A stretch of 47,679 nt of DNA from Planctomycetota bacterium (GTDB lineage Bacteria > Planctomycetota > Planctomycetia > Gemmatales > Gemmataceae), in assembly GCA_021809185.1 (NCBI GenBank), contig JAKBAI010000012.1, positions 1 to 47,679 on the forward strand, read 5' to 3'. Shown here piece by piece: positions 42,832 through 47,679 of the stretch; the first letter of the stretch is position 1; each line of letters starts with the position of its first letter. The notes under the pieces were generated by a model, which worked only from the letters and a program-made list of their open reading frames with translations, was not told where the DNA came from and did no database searches. The position numbers and the translations under genes were made by a program.

Positions 42832-45696
42832 ATGAAATATAAATCATATCTAAATAAGCGCTTACTACTTATTTTAAGTGGCATTGTTATGCTGGTGAAT
42901 GTCGAGAATATCATGGGGCAGCCCGTGCCGGCATTACCTATTCCACAGTTAGAAATCGTATCCCCGCTTGGAGCTAAAATAGGATCGACCGTAGAAGTTA
43001 CGGTAACAGGAGTAGATTTAGATGATTTACAATCGTTGATATTCAATCATCCAGGCATCCGTGCAGAAAAAATTATTCCGCCCCCGCCCAAAGAACCGAA
43101 AATTGACCCTAAAAAAGACCCTAAAAAAGACCCTAAAAAAGACCCGAAGAAAAAAACTCCCCCTCCTCCCCCTAAAAAGAATTTACCACCGGTTCCTGTT
43201 TCATTCAAGGTTTCGATTGCTGCCGATGTTCCTACAGGGGTTTACGATGTCCGGGCGGTCAATTCGTTCGGGGTCAGCAATCCTAGACGATTTTCGATTG
43301 GGGACCAGATCGAGGTAATCGAAAAGGAACCGAATAACGATCTTGACCAAGCACAATCGGTGGAATTAGGTAGCACGATCAACGGAGTTATCAGTTCACC
43401 AGCGGATGTCGATTACTATCAGTGGAAAGCCAAGAAAAATCAACGGGTGGTGGTGAGTTGTTTATCGTCCAGTATCGATAGCAGGGCGGTTCCCTTGATC
43501 GAAATCTGGAATTCACAAGGGAAGCTATTGAGTTCAAATCGAAATTACCAGCAGCACGATGCTCTTACCGACTTAACGGCTCCCGAAGATGGAACTTATT
43601 ATGTCCGTTTAACAGAGTTTACCCATACCGCTGGCGGACCTCCCTATTTTTATCGATTGTCGGTAACTTTAGCTCCATGGATCGATGCGGTCTTCCCAAA
43701 TATTATTCAGATGGGCAAATCGTCTCAGGTTACGGTTTATGGTAGAAATCTTCCAGGAGGGATCTTGGTTCCGAATGCGGTCTGGGATGGGAAAGTATTG
43801 GAAAAAGCGGTGGTTACCATTCAAGCTCCTACAGATAACAGTTGGAGTGACCGACTCGATTATCCTGGCTTGATTGAACCGAAGATGAGCGGTGTCGATG
43901 GCTTTACCTATCGACTCAAAGGCCCAGGTGGCTTTTCGAATCCGGTTTTGATGACCATGGTTTCTGATCCGGTCGTTTTGGAAAATGAGGGGAATAATAC
44001 CGAAGAAAAAGCGCAATCCGTAGTTGCACCTTGTGAAATCTGTGGCCGAGTCGATCAGAGATTGGACAGCGATTGGTACGATTTTACAGCAAAAAAAGGG
44101 CAAGTTTTTTGGATTGAACTTTTTGCAGATCGATTGGGAGCCGATTCGTTCTTCCGACTCACTCTTAAAAATATTACAAAGAAACAACGAATCATGCAGA
44201 TGGAGGATAATAACGAAACGATTAATCCAGACATTTTTTACACAAAAAATGGCGACCCTGCCGGCTATCGCTTTGCAGTCCCTGAAGATGGGAAATATGC
44301 TGTTCGGGTGCAGTGTCTAGAATCGACCAGCTACTTTGGAATTCGAACGAATTATCGTTTGAAAATCAGCGAAGAGAAACCGGATTTTAGGCTTGTTGTT
44401 GTCGAAAATAATCCTTATCAGACAGAATCTCTCGTATTGCATCCTGGCTCGGAACAGTTTGTCAATGTTGCTATCTGGCGAAATGATGGTTTTAACGGGC
44501 CGATTCAATTGACGGTTGATGGCCTACCCGCTGGGGTCACTTGTCCCCCGATTCAAATTGCCGAAGGGGCACGAATGGGGTTATTGGTGTTTTCTACCTC
44601 TCTAACGGCACCAACAGTTCAGGTGCCGATTCAGGTCAAAGGGACAGCGGTGATTAACGGGAAAACGGTCTCTCATTTCGCTCGAAGTGCCGCAGTGGTT
44701 TGGAAGCACACCCAGCAAGCCAATAACATTCCTTCGATTACTCGGTTGCAGAATCAACTTATTTTAGCCGTTCGCGACAAATCTCCATTCCGAGTAGTTA
44801 TGCAACCGGAAAAAGCGTTCATTACAAAACCTGGTGAGAAATTATCGTTGCCTTTAGTCATCAAACAAGGCGAAAAAATAACTATTCCTTTTGAGGTCGT
44901 TCGTAATAATCCTGATCTAAAACAACCTGTAATTGTTCAGCAAATCAGTGGCCGAAGGAATATTCAAAGTAGTCCCCTAATTATCAATAACGGCCAACCG
45001 TTACCAGGTTTAACCCCAGATAAAAAAGAGGGTTTGGTTGTCATTAATGCCAAAAATAATACTCCCATGGGGGTCTATGATGTGGTTCTCCGGGCTTCGA
45101 CTCAATTACCATTCACTAAAGAGGTTAAAGGGAAAAACAAGAAGAATATCACGGTTAATATTTGTACGCTACCGATTCCGGTTAAAGTGGTTCCCCTACA
45201 AATTGCCAAAGTAACTATTCCCAAATTTAAACCAAACGTCAAACCAGGCGAAAAGATTGAAATTCCTGTTAAGATTGACAGATTGGGAGGATACACAGGA
45301 GACTTTCAGATCAAATTGGTTTTACCCCCGCCTCTCAAAGGGATTCAAATGAGCGAACTAACAATCCCAATGAATGCAATTGAGGGAAAATGTCTTCTCT
45401 CGATTGATAATTCGGTCTCCGCAGGGCCGTTAAACAATCTAGTTCTGGAAGTTGTTGGAAAAATCGATGGTAAAATTATTTATCGTTACGAGAGTAAATT
45501 TAATCTCGTTGTTGATAAAGTCATTCCTCCAAAACCTAAAACACCCCCATCTGTCAAGACTCCAGATCCGAAGTCGAAAGATCCAGTAAAGAAGACCGAT
45601 CCGAAGTCGAAAGATCCAGTAAAGAAGACCGATCCGAAGTCGAAAGATCCAGTAAAGAAGACCGATCCAAAGGCGAAAGATCCAGTAAAGAAGTAA
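42832..45696 (+). CDS. Large exported PPC-domain protein
   Basis: About 954 residues. The ATG at 42832 is chosen because a signal peptide (LLLILSGIVMLVNV) starts soon after it; an upstream in-frame TTG (42778) is less likely. The order is: an IPT/TIG-like domain (LEIVSPLGAKIGSTVEVTVT), a Pro/Lys spacer with four DPKK units, a first PPC domain (EPNNDLDQAQSVELGSTING, then DVDYYQWKAKKNQRV, then PEDGTYYVRL), a second TIG-like domain, a second PPC domain (EGNNTEEKAQSV, then DSDWYDFTAKKGQVF), and several beta-sandwich modules. The C-terminus has four 11-residue Pro/Lys/Asp repeats. It is probably surface-bound or periplasmic; no peptidase domain is attached. Confidence 0.88.
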   Translation: MKYKSYLNKRLLLILSGIVMLVNVENIMGQPVPALPIPQLEIVSPLGAKIGSTVEVTVTGVDLDDLQSLIFNHPGIRAEKIIPPPPKEPKIDPKKDPKKDPKKDPKKKTPPPPPKKNLPPVPVSFKVSIAADVPTGVYDVRAVNSFGVSNPRRFSIGDQIEVIEKEPNNDLDQAQSVELGSTINGVISSPADVDYYQWKAKKNQRVVVSCLSSSIDSRAVPLIEIWNSQGKLLSSNRNYQQHDALTDLTAPEDGTYYVRLTEFTHTAGGPPYFYRLSVTLAPWIDAVFPNIIQMGKSSQVTVYGRNLPGGILVPNAVWDGKVLEKAVVTIQAPTDNSWSDRLDYPGLIEPKMSGVDGFTYRLKGPGGFSNPVLMTMVSDPVVLENEGNNTEEKAQSVVAPCEICGRVDQRLDSDWYDFTAKKGQVFWIELFADRLGADSFFRLTLKNITKKQRIMQMEDNNETINPDIFYTKNGDPAGYRFAVPEDGKYAVRVQCLESTSYFGIRTNYRLKISEEKPDFRLVVVENNPYQTESLVLHPGSEQFVNVAIWRNDGFNGPIQLTVDGLPAGVTCPPIQIAEGARMGLLVFSTSLTAPTVQVPIQVKGTAVINGKTVSHFARSAAVVWKHTQQANNIPSITRLQNQLILAVRDKSPFRVVMQPEKAFITKPGEKLSLPLVIKQGEKITIPFEVVRNNPDLKQPVIVQQISGRRNIQSSPLIINNGQPLPGLTPDKKEGLVVINAKNNTPMGVYDVVLRASTQLPFTKEVKGKNKKNITVNICTLPIPVKVVPLQIAKVTIPKFKPNVKPGEKIEIPVKIDRLGGYTGDFQIKLVLPPPLKGIQMSELTIPMNAIEGKCLLSIDNSVSAGPLNNLVLEVVGKIDGKIIYRYESKFNLVVDKVIPPKPKTPPSVKTPDPKSKDPVKKTDPKSKDPVKKTDPKSKDPVKKTDPKAKDPVKK
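45565..45696 (+). repeat. 33-bp in-frame tandem repeat, 4 copies
   Basis: The unit encodes DPKSKDPVKKT; copies start at 45565, 45598, 45631 and 45664, and the last is ended by the stop codon. The first three are nearly identical in DNA, so the array is recent. Confidence 0.95.
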
Positions 45697-45784
45697 GAGA
45701 TGGTCCTATAAATAGGTAAATCAGCTCGATTTCTCAAGAAAAGGGACGAATAGCTATTTATAACTTTGCGTTATTCAGAGATCC

Positions 45785-45819
45785 AGTAGGACAGGCATTC
45801 TAGCCTGTCCTACTTTTTT
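45785..45819 (+). terminator. Strong rho-independent terminator
   Basis: A perfect 12-bp stem AGTAGGACAGGC (45785-45796) and GCCTGTCCTACT (45803-45814) with a 6-nt loop is followed by a T-run ending at 45819. It lies 89 bp after the PPC gene stop. Confidence 0.95.
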
Positions 45820-45940
45820 GCTTAAGAATTGACAGATATCATCTGTAATTGAAAGGTGTCATCTAGCAGGTGAGAAAGAGATCCTTGCGCGGTTGCTGTT
45901 AACAACTTATTGGCTTGGGAACAAGCAAGTTTAATAGAGA

Positions 45941-46120
45941 ATCAGGGGGTTAACTTCCCCAGCTCGCCTTATCAACGAACAATCACATAATCTCCGTACA
46001 CAGACGTTATCAGAATCAGGGGGTTAACACCACCGCTCGCCTTATCAACGAACAATCACATAATCTCCGTACACAGACGTTATCAGAATCAGGGGGTTAA
46101 CACCACCGCTTGTCTTGTCA
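45941..46120. repeat. 73-bp tandem repeat, about 2.4 copies
   Basis: Copies start at ATCAGGGGG (45941, 46015 and 46088). The first period is 74 because of a one-base indel in the part after GTTAAC; the second is 73. The remaining bases (for example CTTATCAACGAACAATCACA) are identical between the two full copies. The third copy ends after about 32 bases. Confidence 0.95.
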
Positions 46121-46180
46121 CTTTTGTAATTCTTGTCAAATGGCTTGGAATATGTTTAATAAAGAAACAGAGGGATTTTC

Positions 46181-47308
46181 CTATTTACTTTCTTTTGTTT
46201 CTTCGAGTAGTTTTTCAACTGCTTTTTCGAGTGCCTTTTCACGAATATTTTTATAACGAATAACTCCTTTGGCATCAATCACGAAGATTGTTGGGTAAAA
46301 TTGGATGTTCCATTTCTTGAGAATTTCCGATTTGTTCCCATTCCACCAATGAGTCCATGGCATCGAGTTTTTTTTCAGAAAACTCGTTAAGTCTTCTTTA
46401 TCCTCATCAGCGCTAAGACTGATTATCGCAAAAGGTTTATCTTTGAATTTTTTAACCATCTCTCGTTCATGAGGAATCATTGCTCGACAGGGACCACACC
46501 AGGTTGCCCATATATCTAATACAATTACCTTGCCTCGATAATTGTTTAATTGATCCATTTTTCCATTAAGATTTGTCCCATGAGCGTTTGGCGCGGTCTG
46601 ACCTACGGAAAGATGTTCGATTTCAAAAAGATAGCTTTCTGCTTGCTTGGCAAGGGTTACTTTACCTTGAAATTGAATCCCAGGATAGGATTTTATGATC
46701 TGTTTTAAATAGGCTGCTACCTTTTTTTGGGTTTCTTGAGAATCATCTATTTGATCCTTCAGACTAAGAGCCAGAGCATAACAGCTAAATGCTTTAACAG
46801 CTGAATCTGGATTTTTTTCTAGAATCTTTTCTAAAAAACTTATAGAATTTGATTTGGTATCGGATGCCAAGTCGCGAATGATCGGTAATATCTCTTTAGA
46901 TTGAGCGAAATGGTCAAGTAGAAAAGAATAGAATGATTCAGGTAAAGTGTCTTCTGAAATCTCAATAATATATTTAGAGACTTTGATGATGCCTTTATTA
47001 TTAGGCGACTGCTTCATCAAAGCGAGACATTGCTGAATTGTTTCTTCTGGTTTTGGCATTTTCTTGATGAGTGCCCTTGTCTCTTCTTCCGTTTTTGCGT
47101 TTTCTAATTGAGACTGGATCTGCTCTTGTTTCTTTGAATAATCTTTTTGAATTTTTTGGAGCTGTTTATTAAAGTTGGCTTGGGATAATTTTTTATTAGG
47201 AGAATCTCCTTCATCGCTAAATCCTAGGGGACATAGTAATCCTAAGAGCAATAAAATAGCCCAAATTTTCATTGGAAGTTGGATCCCAAACGGCATTGAA
47301 TATTTCAC
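46181..47308 (-). CDS. TlpA-like exported thioredoxin-family protein
   Basis: Encodes 375 residues. The GTG at 47308 is kept because GGAG lies six bases upstream; an ATG four codons later is the alternative. A signal peptide (IWAILLLLGLLCPLGF) precedes a helical region of about 200 residues with a coiled-coil start (40-90) and TPR-like helices. The thioredoxin domain spans about 236-370, with the redox site WCGPC (270-274) in VIVLDIWATWCGPC and the cis-Pro loop IQFYPTIFVID. It is probably a periplasmic thiol reductase. TlpA-type domains fused to long N-terminal helical regions are common in planctomycetes. Confidence 0.92.
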   Translation of the reverse strand: MKYSMPFGIQLPMKIWAILLLLGLLCPLGFSDEGDSPNKKLSQANFNKQLQKIQKDYSKKQEQIQSQLENAKTEEETRALIKKMPKPEETIQQCLALMKQSPNNKGIIKVSKYIIEISEDTLPESFYSFLLDHFAQSKEILPIIRDLASDTKSNSISFLEKILEKNPDSAVKAFSCYALALSLKDQIDDSQETQKKVAAYLKQIIKSYPGIQFQGKVTLAKQAESYLFEIEHLSVGQTAPNAHGTNLNGKMDQLNNYRGKVIVLDIWATWCGPCRAMIPHEREMVKKFKDKPFAIISLSADEDKEDLTSFLKKNSMPWTHWWNGNKSEILKKWNIQFYPTIFVIDAKGVIRYKNIREKALEKAVEKLLEETKESK

Positions 47309-47679
47309 AAATGTCTCCTAAATACTTTATACGTGATCAAGTAACTAACCCAATTTTATATCCGAATTCTTGGAAATTCAATACAGTTTCTCAGAATGTT
47401 TTAATCAATTGATGATCTGTAACTTTTCAATTTTCGAAAAGCTTAGGATAGAGATTGATAAGTAAGCTGCTCGAGGGATTCGTTTACTGATTCTCAATTC
47501 AACCTATTTACGTTTACAGTCTTTCCCTTCACTCCTGCCTCGTGCCCACTGCCTCCAGTTCTTTCCTGCCCATTACCATCTGCATCCCGCCTACTGTCTT
47601 TTCTCTGCTTACTGCCATCTGCCTACTGCCTACTGCCTACTTTCCCCCGCCTACTGCCATCTGCCCATTGCCTACTGCC
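47309..47679. other. Intergenic end of window with heptad array
   Basis: The last 371 bp have no open frame. The final 160 bases or so form the CTACTGC array listed separately; the part before it is AT-rich and should include the promoter of the TlpA-like gene. Confidence 0.5.
47534..47679. repeat. Degenerate 7-bp tandem array reaching the edge
   Basis: Heptamers close to CTACTGC (also CATCTGC, CCATTGC, CCACTGC) run in phase to the last base, for example from about 47612 onward. On the other strand it reads GCAGTAG. The array continues outside the window. Confidence 0.85.

Larger units (their letters stand above)
45697..46180. other. Intergenic stretch, 484 bp
   Basis: Convergent region between the PPC gene and the TlpA-like gene. 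It holds the terminator at 45785-45819 and the 73-bp repeats; no gene is seen, and the repeat period is not a multiple of three. Confidence 0.6.

Noticed and set aside
45941-46120. CRISPR array or integron attC sites
   Set aside because: The 73-bp units are contiguous with no unique spacers, the GTTAAC words do not fit the attC core-site consensus as I know it, and no cas or integrase gene is nearby.

Overview
The window looks like chromosomal DNA of a planctomycete, most likely of the Gemmatales type. Three things suggest this: the protein families (DUF1570, DUF4139, PPC-domain proteins with a Gly/Pro/Lys bias, a Tat-exported Gfo/Idh/MocA oxidoreductase, multihaem-type cytochrome, HEAT and PD40 secreted proteins); the MoxR-DUF58-DUF4129-DUF4350 gene block; and weak or absent Shine-Dalgarno sites at many genes. 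The DNA is AT-rich by eye, which is unusual for that group. Family names are from memory of motifs; no database was searched.

Layout. 1-5.3 kb: three secreted proteins on the minus strand (a DUF1570-like protein cut by the window edge, a HEAT-like protein, a PD40/TolB-like propeller). 5.4-7.4 kb: two plus-strand genes (a membrane-anchored unknown and a NagD-type HAD phosphatase). 7.5-16.7 kb: one long minus-strand block reading HEAT protein, DUF4129 protein with three internal repeats, DUF4350-like protein, MoxR ATPase, DUF58/vWA protein and two membrane proteins. This is the clearest multi-gene system in the window: an AAA+ ATPase with a MIDAS-bearing vWA partner and several membrane or periplasm-facing partners. 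17-18.7 kb: a membrane-tethered HTH protein with an acidic repeat region. 19 kb: tRNA-Asp. 19.3-23.1 kb: a secreted unknown, clpX and a SHOCT-like membrane protein. 23.5-29.5 kb: a small unknown, a DUF4139 protein, an ABC-2 permease without an ATPase, and the rotted remains of a tandem copy of that permease.

29.7-47.3 kb: ribD, a dihaem cytochrome, a Tat-exported oxidoreductase, rpsL and rpsG (widely spaced and not followed by fusA), a pair of paralogous unknown proteins facing each other, a VOC protein, a PLP aminotransferase followed by an ornithine-cyclodeaminase-family enzyme, a large PPC-domain exported protein and a TlpA-like thioredoxin.

Intergenic DNA is long (often 300-750 bp) and contains many minisatellites: 20-bp period arrays at three places, 7- and 14-bp period arrays, and a 73-bp tandem repeat. 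There are also several strong hairpins, three of which look like terminators. No CRISPR array, insertion sequence, prophage or complete defence locus was seen. The most promising items are the paralogous pair at 36.9-38.8 kb (possible degenerate SRAP fold), the repeat-bearing DUF4129 protein inside the MoxR block, the DUF1570-like protein with an apparently broken zinc site, and the permease pseudogene.
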